Position numbers and translations under genes: made by a program. The notes beneath the pieces were generated by a model. The model had not been told where the DNA came from. It was given only the letters and a program-made list of their open reading frames with translations, and did not search any database. A DNA stretch of 64,000 nucleotides, from the NCBI GenBank assembly GCA_046348855.1, contig JAXMDK010000016.1, positions 43,297 through 107,296 of the forward strand, written 5' to 3'. Each line of letters starts with the position of its first letter. Position 1 is the first letter of the stretch. Shown piece after piece: positions 8,861-17,620 of this stretch. The stretch is from TMP-24 sp046348855. GTDB lineage: Bacteria; Pseudomonadota; Alphaproteobacteria; Rhodobacterales; Rhodobacteraceae.

Positions 8861-8890
8861 GGGGCGGAGCGATCCGCCCCTTTCCTTTTT
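8861..8890 (+). terminator. Rho-independent terminator after saccharopine dehydrogenase gene
   Basis: An 8-bp perfect G+C stem (8861-8868 with 8873-8880) with a GCGA loop is followed by TTTCCTTTTT. Confidence 0.9.
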
Positions 8891-9019
8891 CCGGTCTTTT
8901 CCCGCCCCCTTGCGCGATTGTCGCACTTTCGTGAACAGGCCGGAATTTTCTCTCTGGCCGCCCGAAAGCCGCGCTATAGAGTTGGCAGAGTCGGTGAGTC
9001 CCATTTCAGGAGGTCCGTC

Positions 9020-9625
9020 ATGCCGCCAAACAAGTCCATTCGTTTCCTGATCTTTTCCCTCCTGATGCTGGCCGCCACCCAGGCGCAGGCGCATATCGGC
9101 AATGGCGTCGCCGGCGGGTTCTGGAGCGGCTTCTTCCACCCGCTGTTCGGGCTCGACCATATCGTCGCCATGGTCGGCGTCGGCCTGTGGGGCGCGTTCC
9201 TCGGGGCGCCGGCCATCTGGCTGTTGCCGGTGGTCTTTCCGCTGGTGATGTCGTTCGGGGGGATGCTGGGGATCATGGGCGTGCCCATGCCCGGCGGCGA
9301 GACCGGCATCGAGACCGGCATCGCACTGTCGGGGATCGTGCTCGGGGCGGCGGTCCTGTTCGGCATCCGCGCGCCCAACTGGGTCGCGGCGGTCATCGTC
9401 GGCCTGTTCGCCATCTGTCACGGCTATGCCCACGGCGCCGAAATGCCGGGCGCGGCCAATGCCTTTTCGTTCGCGCTGGGTTTCGTCATCGCCACCGGCA
9501 TGCTGCACCTGTGCGGCATCGCGCTGGGGTTCCTCACGCTCCTGCCCAAGGGGCGCTACGTGGTCAGCAGCCTCGGTGGGGTGATCTGCGCCATCGGCGG
9601 CGCCTTCCTGTTCGGTTACCTATGA
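9020..9625 (+). CDS. HupE/UreJ-family metal (Ni/Co) permease
   Basis: This 201-residue membrane protein has a signal-peptide-like N-terminus ending in TQAQAH, several hydrophobic segments, and the two family motifs HPLFGLDH (H-x5-DH, near residue 35) and ICHGYAHGAEMP (near residue 132). An AGGAGGT ribosome site precedes the ATG at 9020. HupE/UreJ proteins move nickel or cobalt. There is no hydrogenase or urease here, so cobalt supply to the B12 genes nearby is a reasonable inference, though no cobalamin riboswitch is visible upstream. It overlaps the next gene by ATGA. Confidence 0.85.
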   Translation: MPPNKSIRFLIFSLLMLAATQAQAHIGNGVAGGFWSGFFHPLFGLDHIVAMVGVGLWGAFLGAPAIWLLPVVFPLVMSFGGMLGIMGVPMPGGETGIETGIALSGIVLGAAVLFGIRAPNWVAAVIVGLFAICHGYAHGAEMPGAANAFSFALGFVIATGMLHLCGIALGFLTLLPKGRYVVSSLGGVICAIGGAFLFGYL

Positions 9626-10242
9626 AGACCCTTCCGCGCATCAGCCTTGTCGCGCTGACCGTTGCGCTTCTGCCCGTGGCGGCCGAGGCGCACAATTTCG
9701 CCAAGGGCACGATCTTCCCCCAGATCGTCGAGGGGATCGGCGCTTCGATCAACAGCCCCAGCGGCCTGCTGACCCTGATTCCCCTGGGCATCATGGCCAG
9801 CGTCTGGCAGACCGAGGGGATGCTGCGGCTGATGGCGCCCCTGGTCGCCGGCCTCGTCGCCGGTGTCTTCCTCGCGCTGTTCGGCAGCCCGGCCTATGTG
9901 GTGCCGTCGCTCTGCATCGGGATCCTCAGCGCGCTGCTGGCGGTCATCGCCCGGCCCTGGCCGTTCGCGCCGCTGGCGGCGCTGGCGGCGGCGGCGGGAG
10001 TGCTGGTCAACATGGTCACGCTCGAAGGCCACGGGTTCGGCGAATTGCAGTTCGGCATCTATGTCGGCATCGTCCTTGGCGCCGCGGTGATTCCGCTGAT
10101 CGCGGCCGCGGTCACGCGCGGGGCGCTGCAAAAGGTGCCGGCCTTCTGGATGCAGATCGCCGTGCGGGTCATCGCCTCGTGGTCGGCGGCCATCGCGCTG
10201 ATGTACATGACCTTCCAGTTCAAGGCGATCATGGGCGGCTGA
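9622..10242 (+). CDS. Small polytopic membrane protein paired with the HupE/UreJ permease
   Basis: This protein has 206 residues starting at the ATG at 9622, overlapping the HupE stop by 4 bp. A cleavable-looking leader ends in VAAEAH, and about five to six hydrophobic helices follow (for example PLVAGLVAGVFLALFGS and FAPLAALAAAAGVLVNMV). The histidine right after the leader mirrors the HupE protein, and the two may be distant relatives. I cannot assign a known family with certainty. The translational coupling suggests a two-part transporter. Confidence 0.7.
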   Translation: MKTLPRISLVALTVALLPVAAEAHNFAKGTIFPQIVEGIGASINSPSGLLTLIPLGIMASVWQTEGMLRLMAPLVAGLVAGVFLALFGSPAYVVPSLCIGILSALLAVIARPWPFAPLAALAAAAGVLVNMVTLEGHGFGELQFGIYVGIVLGAAVIPLIAAAVTRGALQKVPAFWMQIAVRVIASWSAAIALMYMTFQFKAIMGG

Positions 10243-10737
10243 ACCGCCGGAAGGAGCCGGGCAGCAACAAGCCCGGCAACTGTCTTCGGCAAGCAGGGGC
10301 AGGGCGGGTGCCACCCTCCCCGCGCGCCCAACGCGCCCCGGAGTTGATCCGGGGCCTCGCCGACCAACCGACGCGCCCTCCCCGGCACGCGCCTGGCAAA
10401 CCTTTCCAGAAAGACCCCGGCAGGGTGCGCTTCAGCGCACCACCATCGGCCGAGCAACATTTCGCACAAGAGGTGGCGTTGAAGCGGGAGCGACACTTGC
10501 TGTAGAGCCGGGTTTCGCGGCCCAAATCCGCGTCACGCCAGAAATAGCGTACCAGCTTTGTCGTAGCCGTAGGCGTCGACTTCCTTGAGCAACCGAGCAT
10601 GCCGTTCGTCTAAGCGCAACAAACTGCGTTGTTGTAGATATATGCACCACACAAGCACGACAAGCTTGCTCGCTGTGATTTCAACTGCTACAGCCTGCCT
10701 TGTAGAACTCGGAACGCCCCGTGGAGCGCAACAAGTC
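10243..10737. other. Intergenic stretch with hairpins; boundary of a lower-G+C patch
   Basis: No convincing gene is seen. Hairpins occur at 10256-10277 (7-bp arms gccgggc/gcccggc, possibly ending the HupE transcript) and 10335-10355 (8-bp arms gccccgga/tccggggc). From about 10480 the base composition becomes visibly richer in A+T, continuing through the Fic gene. A minus-strand open stretch around 10533-10660 shows a helical-looking LRLDERHARLLKEVDAYG segment, but it has no recognisable family and may be a remnant. Confidence 0.5.
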
Positions 10738-11871
10738 ATGCACAACCATCTCGATGGCGCCGTTTCCTATCACTATGGCAAGTTCCCGCCTGACAATTTG
10801 CGCTTTGAGGAATTGCTCAATCCGGTCAGTGATGCCGCAAGTGCAATCGCACGGTACGACCAGATGCTTGCCGCGATGCACAACAGCGAGATTCTGCTGG
10901 CGCCACTGCGCAACCAGGAAGCGGTCGTCTCATCCCGTATGGAGGGGACGATTTCAACCCTCGATGAAATCCTGCGCATCGAGGCCGAGGAAGAGGCAGA
11001 TCAAGACGGCGCATTTCGCATGGCGCGCAGTGAAGCTGTCGAAACCTTTCTCTACTCTCGCGCCATGCAGCGCTTGCAACGTGAAATCGAGTCGGGAAAG
11101 CCGCTGTCCGAGTTCATGATACGAGCCGCTCATCAGATTCTTCTCTCGTTCGGGCGGGGCGCCGCGAAATCGCCGGGAGCATATAAGACCGAACAGAACT
11201 ACATCGGTGAAAGACGCAGGCAGCCGGTTTCCTTCGTGCCGATCAGCCCGGAGGCACTACCCACGGGGATGCAATCGCTTGTTGCCTTTGTTCGCGACAA
11301 CCCCCTCAACTGCCTGCTGAAGATCGCAATAGCGCACGTCGAGTTTGAAGCTCTGCACCCGTTCAAGGATGGCAACGGGCGGATCGGCCGCATGCTGATC
11401 ACGCTGATGTTATGGACGTCTGGCCTGATCCGGCAGCCGCATTTCTACGTTAGCTCCTATTTTGAACACTATCGCGATGACTACATCGACATGATGCGCC
11501 GCGTCTCATCGCATGACGAATGGACCGAGTGGTGTGTGTTCTTTCTAAATGGGCTGCGCAGTCAGGCAGAACGAAACATCTCGACCGCCCAGAGGATTTT
11601 CGGTCTCTATGAGGATATGAAGCTGCGATTCCGGGAAGAGCTGAAAAGCGAGTGGGCAATCGAAGCGTTGGACTTCATGTTCGCAAACCCCAGCTTCAAG
11701 AACAGCAAGTTCACCAGCCATGACCGTATTCCGCCCCATGTTGCGGCAAACATGTCCAGAAAGTTGCGCGACGCGGGCATCTTGTCACAGATAGCGCCCG
11801 GTTCGGGACGGCGACCAGCCATCTACGGATTTGCGCCCTTGATCGCAATCGTTCGAGATGAAGACGCATGA
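10738..11871 (+). CDS. Fic-family protein (AMPylase) with built-in inhibitory motif and C-terminal winged helix
   Basis: The protein has 377 residues from the ATG at 10738; the earlier in-frame start gives a tail without family character. A Fic_N segment carries the inhibitory SSRMEGT motif (Ser65-x3-Glu69-Gly). The Fic core motif HPFKDGNGRIGR begins at about His207, and the C-terminus (about 300-377) looks like a winged helix. Such class II Fic enzymes transfer AMP from ATP to target proteins and are held off by their own glutamate. The gene is markedly less G+C-rich than its neighbours, pointing to horizontal acquisition. The target is unknown. Confidence 0.9.
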   Translation: MHNHLDGAVSYHYGKFPPDNLRFEELLNPVSDAASAIARYDQMLAAMHNSEILLAPLRNQEAVVSSRMEGTISTLDEILRIEAEEEADQDGAFRMARSEAVETFLYSRAMQRLQREIESGKPLSEFMIRAAHQILLSFGRGAAKSPGAYKTEQNYIGERRRQPVSFVPISPEALPTGMQSLVAFVRDNPLNCLLKIAIAHVEFEALHPFKDGNGRIGRMLITLMLWTSGLIRQPHFYVSSYFEHYRDDYIDMMRRVSSHDEWTEWCVFFLNGLRSQAERNISTAQRIFGLYEDMKLRFREELKSEWAIEALDFMFANPSFKNSKFTSHDRIPPHVAANMSRKLRDAGILSQIAPGSGRRPAIYGFAPLIAIVRDEDA

Positions 11872-11953
11872 GGCCGCGCGGCTAAATAAGCTACCCGAGC
11901 GTCAGCCAACCGAACACAGCAAGCCGCAGCAGCTGCCCGGCGCCCCCCACTCC

Positions 11954-12442
11954 TCACCTCACCCCCTCCCGCTCCGCCTTCACCCGCTTCAGATATTCGA
12001 TCCGCTCCCGCCGCCTGGCGCCGTCGGTCGCCGCCCGTTCCGCCGCTTCCTGCGCCGCCATCTCCTGCTGGATCAGGTCGAAGACCTCCCGCCTGAGGCT
12101 CCTCTCCTCCTCCTCGGGGGTCGGGCGGTAGCCGACCATCTCGGGGCCGGAGGCGAGGCCCGACAGCCGGGTCAGCATGAAGGCGCGCAGCACGTTGTTC
12201 ATCCGCGTCAGATACCCCGGCCCCATGGCGCGGAAGAAGCTCAGGATGTCCTCGTCGAGCCTCAAGGTCAGCTTGCGCTTCGGCGCCACGGCGGGGGCGC
12301 GCAGCATCTCGAACCAGGCGCGGGGCAGGCGGCGGCTGTCGTTCAGCCCCCAGCGCAGGTCGGCCTCCAGATCGCGCAGCGTGCAGGCCAGCCGGTGGTA
12401 GGCGATGGCCTTGTCGCGTCCGGCCTTGGTCAAATTGGTCAT
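11954..12442 (-). CDS. BrnA-like antitoxin family DNA-binding protein
   Basis: The protein has 162 residues from the ATG at 12442 behind an AGGAGG site. The segment KRKLTLRLDEDILSFFRAMG followed by PGYLTRMNNVLRAFM matches the ribbon-helix-helix core of BrnA antitoxins. The flanks are longer and charged (EEEERSLRREVFDLIQQ), unlike typical 70-100-residue BrnA. No BrnT toxin gene is adjacent. It lies tail-to-tail with the Fic gene (83 bp apart). It may be an orphan regulator or an antitoxin for a partner elsewhere. Confidence 0.72.
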   Translation of the reverse strand: MTNLTKAGRDKAIAYHRLACTLRDLEADLRWGLNDSRRLPRAWFEMLRAPAVAPKRKLTLRLDEDILSFFRAMGPGYLTRMNNVLRAFMLTRLSGLASGPEMVGYRPTPEEEERSLRREVFDLIQQEMAAQEAAERAATDGARRRERIEYLKRVKAEREGVR

Positions 12443-12605
12443 CGCGGCCCTCCTGCCTGTCGCGGACAGGATCACCGGGCGGGGGAAAGGCCGGGTAAAG
12501 GGACCGCGCGGCCTGTCGGGACGGAGGCGGGACGCGGACGGGACGGAAAGGGGACGGATTGCGCCCGCCGCTTCCAACAGGTCTTGGCAGGTGGGTCGGC
12601 ATTTA

Positions 12606-12621
12606 TTATACATTCGTATAA
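12606..12621. promoter_or_regulatory. Palindromic operator-like site upstream of the flavoenzyme gene
   Basis: TTATAC-ATTC-GTATAA is a perfect 6-bp inverted repeat in an A+T-rich island, ending 23 bp before the ATG at 12645. Symmetry and position suggest a dimeric repressor or activator site overlapping the promoter. The cognate regulator is not identified. Confidence 0.5.
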
Positions 12622-12644
12622 CAAACCCTGCAGGAGCCCCGACC

Positions 12645-14720
12645 ATGCGCGACCCCCGCTACGACATCCTGTTCGAACCCGTCCGCATCGGTCCGCTGAC
12701 CACCAAAAACCGCTTCTGGCAGGTGCCGCATTGCTCGGGCATGGGCTACCGCTATCCCAATGCCGAGGCGCGGATGCGGGGGATCAAGGCCGAGGGCGGC
12801 TGGGGGGTGATCTCGACCCAGGAAGCCGAGATCCATCCGACCTCGGACATCTCGCCGGCGAACGAGGCAAGGCTTTGGAATGGCGACGATATTCCGGCCT
12901 TGCGGCTGATGACCGACGCGGTCCACGAACATGGCGCGCTGGCGGCGATCCAGCTGGTGCACAACGGCCTTCACACTGCCAACCGCTTCAGCCGGATGAT
13001 CCCGCTGGCCCCGTCGCCGGCGCTTTATGACGGCAACGACCCGGTGCAGGCGCGGGCGATGGACAAGACCGACATCGCCGCCATGCGCCGCTGGTACGTG
13101 CAGGCGGCGCGGCGGGCGCGCGAGGCGGGGTTCGACGTGATCTATGTCTATGCCGGCCACGACATGAGCGTGCTGCAGCATTTCCTGTCCCGCCGCCACA
13201 ACCACCGGACCGACGAATATGGCGGCAGCTTCGAAAACCGCCTGCGGCTGTTCCGCGAGGTGATCGGCGACGTGCGCGACGCGATCGGCGACCGCGCGGC
13301 GCTGGCGGTGCGGCTGGCGGTCGACGAGCTGATGGGACCGGAAGGTATCACCTTCGACAGTGAAGGCCGCGATATCATCGCTGCGCTCGCCGAAGAGCCG
13401 GACGTGTGGGACGTGAACCTGTCGAACTGGTCGAACGACAGCCAGACCTCGCGCTTTTCCGACGAGGGTTTTCAGGAGCCGTACACCGCCTTCGTAAAGT
13501 CTGTGACGACGAAACCCGTGGTCGGCGTCGGCCGCTATACCAGCCCCGACAGCATGGTCCGGGTGGTCCGCAAGGGCATACTCGACTTCATCGGCGCGGC
13601 CCGACCGTCGATCGCCGACCCTTTCCTGCCCCGCAAGATCGAGGAAGGCCGGATCGACGACATCCGCGAATGCATCGGCTGCAACATCTGCACCTCGGGC
13701 GACAATACCTGCGTGCCGATGCGCTGCACCCAGAACCCGACGGTGGGCGAGGAATGGCGTCGCGGTTGGCATCCCGAACGGATCGCGCCGGCGGCCTCGC
13801 CCGAAGCCGCGCTGATCGTCGGTGGCGGGCCGGCGGGGCTCGAGGCGGCGCGGGCATTGGCCCAGCGCGGGGTCGAGGTGACGCTGGCCGAGGCCGGGAC
13901 CGAATGGGGCGGCCGGGTCAGCCGCGAAGCCCGGTTGCCGGGACTGGCGGCCTGGGGGCGGGTGCGCGACTGGCGGCTGGGGCAACTGAAGAACCTGCCG
14001 AACGCGCAGATGTATCTGCAAAGCCCGCTCTCCGCCGACGACATCCTTGCCTATGGCATCGCCCATGTGGCGCTGGCCACCGGCGGGCGCTGGCGCGCCG
14101 ACGGGGTCGGGCGCACCCACCGCCGGCCGCTGCATTTCATCGCCGAGGGCGCGGTGGTGACGCCGGACGATATGATGGACCGCGGGGCGGCGGCGGTCGC
14201 GGACCGGGGGCCGGTCGTGATCTTCGACGACGACTGGTTCTACATGGGCAGCCTGATGGCCGAGGTGGCGGCCCGCGCCGGGCGCGAGGTGACGCTGGTG
14301 ACCTCCGACGTGATGGTCGGTTCGTTTTCGCAGAATACGCTGGAACAGATCCGCATCCAGAAGCAGCTTCTGGCGTTGGGGGTGCGGCTGCTGCCCAACC
14401 AGGCGCTGGCCGGGCGCGGATCGGACTGGCTGGATCTGGCCTGCACCTATTCCGGCACCGCCCGGCGGATCGATTGCGGGGTGCTGGTCCCGGTGACGGC
14501 GCGGCTGCCGGTCGCGACGCTGTGGGACGAGCTGAAGGCGCGCGAATCCGAATGGGCCGATGCCGGGCTGAAAAGCGTGACGCGGATCGGCGATTGCCTG
14601 GCACCGGGCACGATTGCCGCCGCCAACCATTCGGGCCACCTTTATGCGCGAACCTATGGCGAGGTGCCGGACCCCGACGCCACCCCCTTCCGGCGCGAGG
14701 ATCTGGCGCGGATCTACTGA
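12645..14720 (+). CDS. Trimethylamine dehydrogenase-like FMN/4Fe-4S/NAD(P)-binding oxidoreductase
   Basis: The protein has 691 residues from the ATG at 12645, with a caggag ribosome site. The N-terminal old-yellow-enzyme barrel (about 1-370) is followed by the iron-sulphur motif RECIGCNICTSGDNTCVPMR (about 343-362), the CTQNPTVGEEWRRGWHPE segment and a C-terminal flavin/nucleotide domain starting at LIVGGGPAGLEAA. This order is that of trimethylamine, dimethylamine and histamine dehydrogenases and of N-methyl-amino-acid demethylases. Substrate choice cannot be read from sequence; a methylated amine or betaine derivative is likely. It ends in a 7-bp convergent overlap with cobS. Confidence 0.85.
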   Translation: MRDPRYDILFEPVRIGPLTTKNRFWQVPHCSGMGYRYPNAEARMRGIKAEGGWGVISTQEAEIHPTSDISPANEARLWNGDDIPALRLMTDAVHEHGALAAIQLVHNGLHTANRFSRMIPLAPSPALYDGNDPVQARAMDKTDIAAMRRWYVQAARRAREAGFDVIYVYAGHDMSVLQHFLSRRHNHRTDEYGGSFENRLRLFREVIGDVRDAIGDRAALAVRLAVDELMGPEGITFDSEGRDIIAALAEEPDVWDVNLSNWSNDSQTSRFSDEGFQEPYTAFVKSVTTKPVVGVGRYTSPDSMVRVVRKGILDFIGAARPSIADPFLPRKIEEGRIDDIRECIGCNICTSGDNTCVPMRCTQNPTVGEEWRRGWHPERIAPAASPEAALIVGGGPAGLEAARALAQRGVEVTLAEAGTEWGGRVSREARLPGLAAWGRVRDWRLGQLKNLPNAQMYLQSPLSADDILAYGIAHVALATGGRWRADGVGRTHRRPLHFIAEGAVVTPDDMMDRGAAAVADRGPVVIFDDDWFYMGSLMAEVAARAGREVTLVTSDVMVGSFSQNTLEQIRIQKQLLALGVRLLPNQALAGRGSDWLDLACTYSGTARRIDCGVLVPVTARLPVATLWDELKARESEWADAGLKSVTRIGDCLAPGTIAAANHSGHLYARTYGEVPDPDATPFRREDLARIY

Positions 14721-15469
14721 GCCGCCAGCACCAGCCAGCCGGCCAGTTCCGCGACCTGCTGGGTCGCGCCTAGCACATCGCCGGTCTGCCCGCCGATCTT
14801 GCGGCGGGCAAGCAGCCCCAGCCCGGCGGCAGCGGCTGCCATGACCGGCAGGGCCAGCCATTTTCCGGCCGGCAGGCACAGGGCAAGCGCCACGACGCCC
14901 AAGCCGACCGCGGCCGCGACCCGGGCGGGTTCGATCCCGCCCGCCGCCCGGCCCAGCCCGTCCGGCCGCGCCGGCGGCAGAAGCCACAGCGCAACCGGCA
15001 TGGCGGCGCGGCTGGCGGCTGACAGGCCGACCAGCGCCGCGCCACCCATACCGTGCGGCAGGCTGGCCAGCGCCCCCACCCGGATCAGCAGGGAAAAGCC
15101 CAAGGCCAGCGCGCCATAGCTGCCGATCCGGCTGTCGCGCATGATCTCCAGCCGCCGCGCGGCATCGCGCCCGCCCCAGAATCCGTCGGCCAGATCGGCC
15201 AGCCCATCCTCGTGCAATCCGCCGGTGGCAAGGACCAGCGCCAGGATTGCCAGCGCCGCCGCCAGGAACGGCGGCAGGCCGGCCCGCAGCGCCGCGCAAT
15301 CGACGATGGCCGCGATCAGCCCGATGGTGGCCCCGACCAGCGGCCAGGCCCAGGCCGAGGCGCCCATCGCCGGCGCCTCGCCCCTTATCCGCCCGACCGG
15401 CAGGCGGCTGAGCGTCAGGAACGCCATCCTGAGTTCATCCAGCACCCGCGCGGCCGGAGCGGAGGTCAT
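14714..15469 (-). CDS. cobS: Adenosylcobinamide-GDP ribazoletransferase (cobalamin synthase)
   Basis: This 251-residue membrane protein starts at the ATG at 15469, overlapping the cobT stop by 4 bp. The GGLHEDGLADLADGFWGG segment (near residue 82) and the following RDSRIGSYGALAL are the acidic, metal-binding hallmarks of CobS/CobV. It joins adenosylcobinamide-GDP to alpha-ribazole or its phosphate in the inner membrane, making adenosylcobalamin (or its phosphate). It is the last gene of the minus-strand set cobU-cobT-cobS. Confidence 0.95.
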   Translation of the reverse strand: MTSAPAARVLDELRMAFLTLSRLPVGRIRGEAPAMGASAWAWPLVGATIGLIAAIVDCAALRAGLPPFLAAALAILALVLATGGLHEDGLADLADGFWGGRDAARRLEIMRDSRIGSYGALALGFSLLIRVGALASLPHGMGGAALVGLSAASRAAMPVALWLLPPARPDGLGRAAGGIEPARVAAAVGLGVVALALCLPAGKWLALPVMAAAAAGLGLLARRKIGGQTGDVLGATQQVAELAGWLVLAAQ

Positions 15470-16482
15470 GCCTCGGACACGCCGGCTTCGCCAAAGGTGG
15501 CCATGCCGTTGTGGCAGGCCAGCGCCGACCGCACGATGCCGAGCGCCAACGCCGCACCCGAGCCTTCGCCCAGCCGCATGTCGAATTCCAGCACCGGTCG
15601 CTTGCCGATCGCGGCCAGAAGCTTGCGGTGGCCGGGTTCGGCGCTGGCATGGCCGACAAGGCAATGGTCCAGAAGCCGCGGATCGGCCACCGCCAGCACC
15701 GCCGCCGCCGCCGTACAGATGAACCCGTCGAGGATGACCGGCACCCGCGCCGCCCGTGCCGCCAGCACCGCGCCGCAGATCGCCGCCTGTTCGCGCCCGC
15801 CGAGCGCCGCGAGAATCGCCCCGGCATCGCCTTTCGTCCCGGCATGGAGCGCGAGGCCGCGTTCGATCGCGCCGACCTTCCGGGCGATTCCGGCCGTGTC
15901 AGAGCCGGTTCCGGGGCCGACCCAGTCCCGCGCCGCGCCGCCGAAGCAGGCCGAGGCCAGCGCCGCCGCGACCGTCGAATTGCCGATGCCCATTTCGCCC
16001 AGGATCAGGATGTCGGCGCCCTCGTCCACCGCCGCCGCACCACGGTTCAATGCCTCAAGCGTTTCCACCTCGGTCATCGCCGGACCTTCGGTGAAATCGG
16101 CGGTCGGCTGGTCGAGATCGAGCGCGATGACGTTCAGGTCGGCCCCGTTCACCCGGCAAAGCTGGTTGATCGCTGCGCCGCCCGCCTGGAAGTTCGCCAC
16201 CATCTGCGCGGTCACTTCCTGCGGATAGGGGTTCACGCCCTGGGCGCAGATGCCGTGGTTGCCGGCAAAGACCAGCGCCTGCGCCCGCCAGATTTCCGGC
16301 CGCACGGTGGCGCGCCAGGTGGCCATGAACTCGGCGATCTCCTCCAGCCGGCCCAGCGACCCCGGCGGCTTGGTCAGGCTGTTCTGCCGAGCCCGGGCAC
16401 CCTCGGCGGCCGCCGTGTCGGCGGCGGGCAGGCGGGCGGCCAGCCCGGGCAGGTCGGAAAGGGAGGCAAGCGTGTAGGTCAT
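15466..16482 (-). CDS. cobT: Nicotinate-nucleotide:dimethylbenzimidazole phosphoribosyltransferase
   Basis: This 338-residue protein is of the family's usual length. It has KPPGSLGRLEEIAEFMA near residue 38, GEMGIGNSTVAAAL near 161 and the catalytic-glutamate loop RLGEGSGAALA (about Glu306). It makes alpha-ribazole phosphate from 5,6-dimethylbenzimidazole and nicotinate mononucleotide. It is called CobU in the Pseudomonas denitrificans naming. It should not be confused with the cobaltochelatase subunit also called CobT, which is absent from the window. Confidence 0.96.
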   Translation of the reverse strand: MTYTLASLSDLPGLAARLPAADTAAAEGARARQNSLTKPPGSLGRLEEIAEFMATWRATVRPEIWRAQALVFAGNHGICAQGVNPYPQEVTAQMVANFQAGGAAINQLCRVNGADLNVIALDLDQPTADFTEGPAMTEVETLEALNRGAAAVDEGADILILGEMGIGNSTVAAALASACFGGAARDWVGPGTGSDTAGIARKVGAIERGLALHAGTKGDAGAILAALGGREQAAICGAVLAARAARVPVILDGFICTAAAAVLAVADPRLLDHCLVGHASAEPGHRKLLAAIGKRPVLEFDMRLGEGSGAALALGIVRSALACHNGMATFGEAGVSEA

Positions 16483-16483
16483 G

Positions 16484-16990
16484 TCATTTCACCTTCAGGG
16501 GCAGGCCGGCGACGGCGAGGATGACTTCATCCGCGACCGCCGCGACCTGCTGGTTAATCTGCCCGGCCGCATCGCGGAAATCACGGGCAAGTCTGTTTTC
16601 CGGCACGATCCCCGCGCCGACTTCGTTGGTGACGATCACCACCGGATCGGTCTGTCGCGGCAGGACCGCGCAAAGGTCGCGCCCCGCTGCCTGCCAGTCC
16701 TGCCCGGCCAGCATCAGGTTGGTCAGCCACAGCGTCAGGCAGTCGATCAGGCGCGGCCCGTGGCCGTCCGTCGCCCGCAGCGCGCCGGGCAGATCGAAGG
16801 GCGCGGGATGGTCGGTCCATTCCGGCCCCCGCCGCGCCCGGTGGGCGGCGACCCGCGCCGCCATTTCGCCGTCGCGCACCTCGGCGGTGGCGATGTAGGT
16901 CGCGCGCGGGCCGAAGGACAGCGCCTTCGTCTCGGCAATGACGCTTTTGCCCGACCGCGCGCCTCCGGTGATAAGTATCGTCTTGCCCAT
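16484..16990 (-). CDS. cobU: Bifunctional adenosylcobinamide kinase / adenosylcobinamide-phosphate guanylyltransferase
   Basis: This 168-residue protein begins at the ATG at 16990. It has the P-loop GGARSGKS (9-16) and the guanylylated histidine in ARVAAHRARRGPEW (about His50), then DCLTLWLTNLM and VIVTNEVGAGIVP, all typical of CobU/CobP. It phosphorylates adenosylcobinamide and then transfers GMP to it. The stop is 1 bp from the cobT start, and a 51 bp divergent spacer separates it from the phosphatase gene at 17042. Confidence 0.95.
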   Translation of the reverse strand: MGKTILITGGARSGKSVIAETKALSFGPRATYIATAEVRDGEMAARVAAHRARRGPEWTDHPAPFDLPGALRATDGHGPRLIDCLTLWLTNLMLAGQDWQAAGRDLCAVLPRQTDPVVIVTNEVGAGIVPENRLARDFRDAAGQINQQVAAVADEVILAVAGLPLKVK

Positions 16991-17041
16991 GGCCCGGTGA
17001 CAAAGCAGAAACGGGCCGGCCACGGAAGGGGGAATGCGACA

Positions 17042-17620
17042 GTGGAAGGGGCGGGCGCGACAGAGCTTATTTTGATCCGCCATGCGCCGGCGCTGAACGG
17101 CGGGCGGCTGTGCGGACGCACCGATGTCGCCGCCGACCTGAGCGATGCTGCGGCCGTCGCGGCGACGGCACGGGCACTCGGCCGGCCGGTGCGGCTGGTG
17201 GTCAGCCCGGCGCTCCGCTGCCGGCAGACGGCCGGCGCACTGTGGCCGGGCCTTGCCGCCATTTCCGATCCGCGCCTGTGGGAACAGGATTTCGGCCGCT
17301 GGGATGGCCGCCCGCTGGCCGACCTGCCCGATCTCGGCCCCCTGTCGCGCGCCGAACTGGCCGCGCATCGCCCGCCCGAAGGGGAAAGCTTCGCCGATCT
17401 CTGCGCCCGCGTGGCACCGGCCATCGCCGCCATCGCCGCCGAAGGGCCAGCGACCATCGTCGCTCATGCCGGGATCGTGCGGGCCGCGCTGGCCCTGGCG
17501 CTCGGCGATGGCGCGGCGGGGCTCGGCTTCCAGGTCGCGCCCCTGTCGGTCACGCGGCTGGTCGCGTTGGGCGGCGGACACTGGTCGATCGGTTCGGTCA
17601 ACTGGACAGCGCCGGCATGA
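17042..17620 (+). CDS. cobC: Histidine phosphatase, probable alpha-ribazole phosphatase
   Basis: This is a 192-residue histidine-phosphatase protein with the phosphohistidine motif LILIRHAPA (about His14) and the second catalytic histidine in IVAHAGIVRAAL. I chose the GTG at 17042 because gaaggggga sits just upstream and the RHA motif then lies at the expected distance; upstream in-frame codons run back into the divergent cobU gene. Sitting between cobU and bluE, it most likely dephosphorylates alpha-ribazole phosphate or cobalamin 5'-phosphate. It overlaps the next gene by ATGA. Confidence 0.82.
   Translation: MEGAGATELILIRHAPALNGGRLCGRTDVAADLSDAAAVAATARALGRPVRLVVSPALRCRQTAGALWPGLAAISDPRLWEQDFGRWDGRPLADLPDLGPLSRAELAAHRPPEGESFADLCARVAPAIAAIAAEGPATIVAHAGIVRAALALALGDGAAGLGFQVAPLSVTRLVALGGGHWSIGSVNWTAPA

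Noticed and set aside
8891..9019. Cobalamin riboswitch before the HupE-like permease
   Set aside because: The leader is too short and lacks the conserved aptamer blocks.
12606..15299. 897-codon minus-strand open frame opposite the flavoenzyme and cobS
   Set aside because: It spans two well-identified genes and has the low-complexity composition of an antisense frame.
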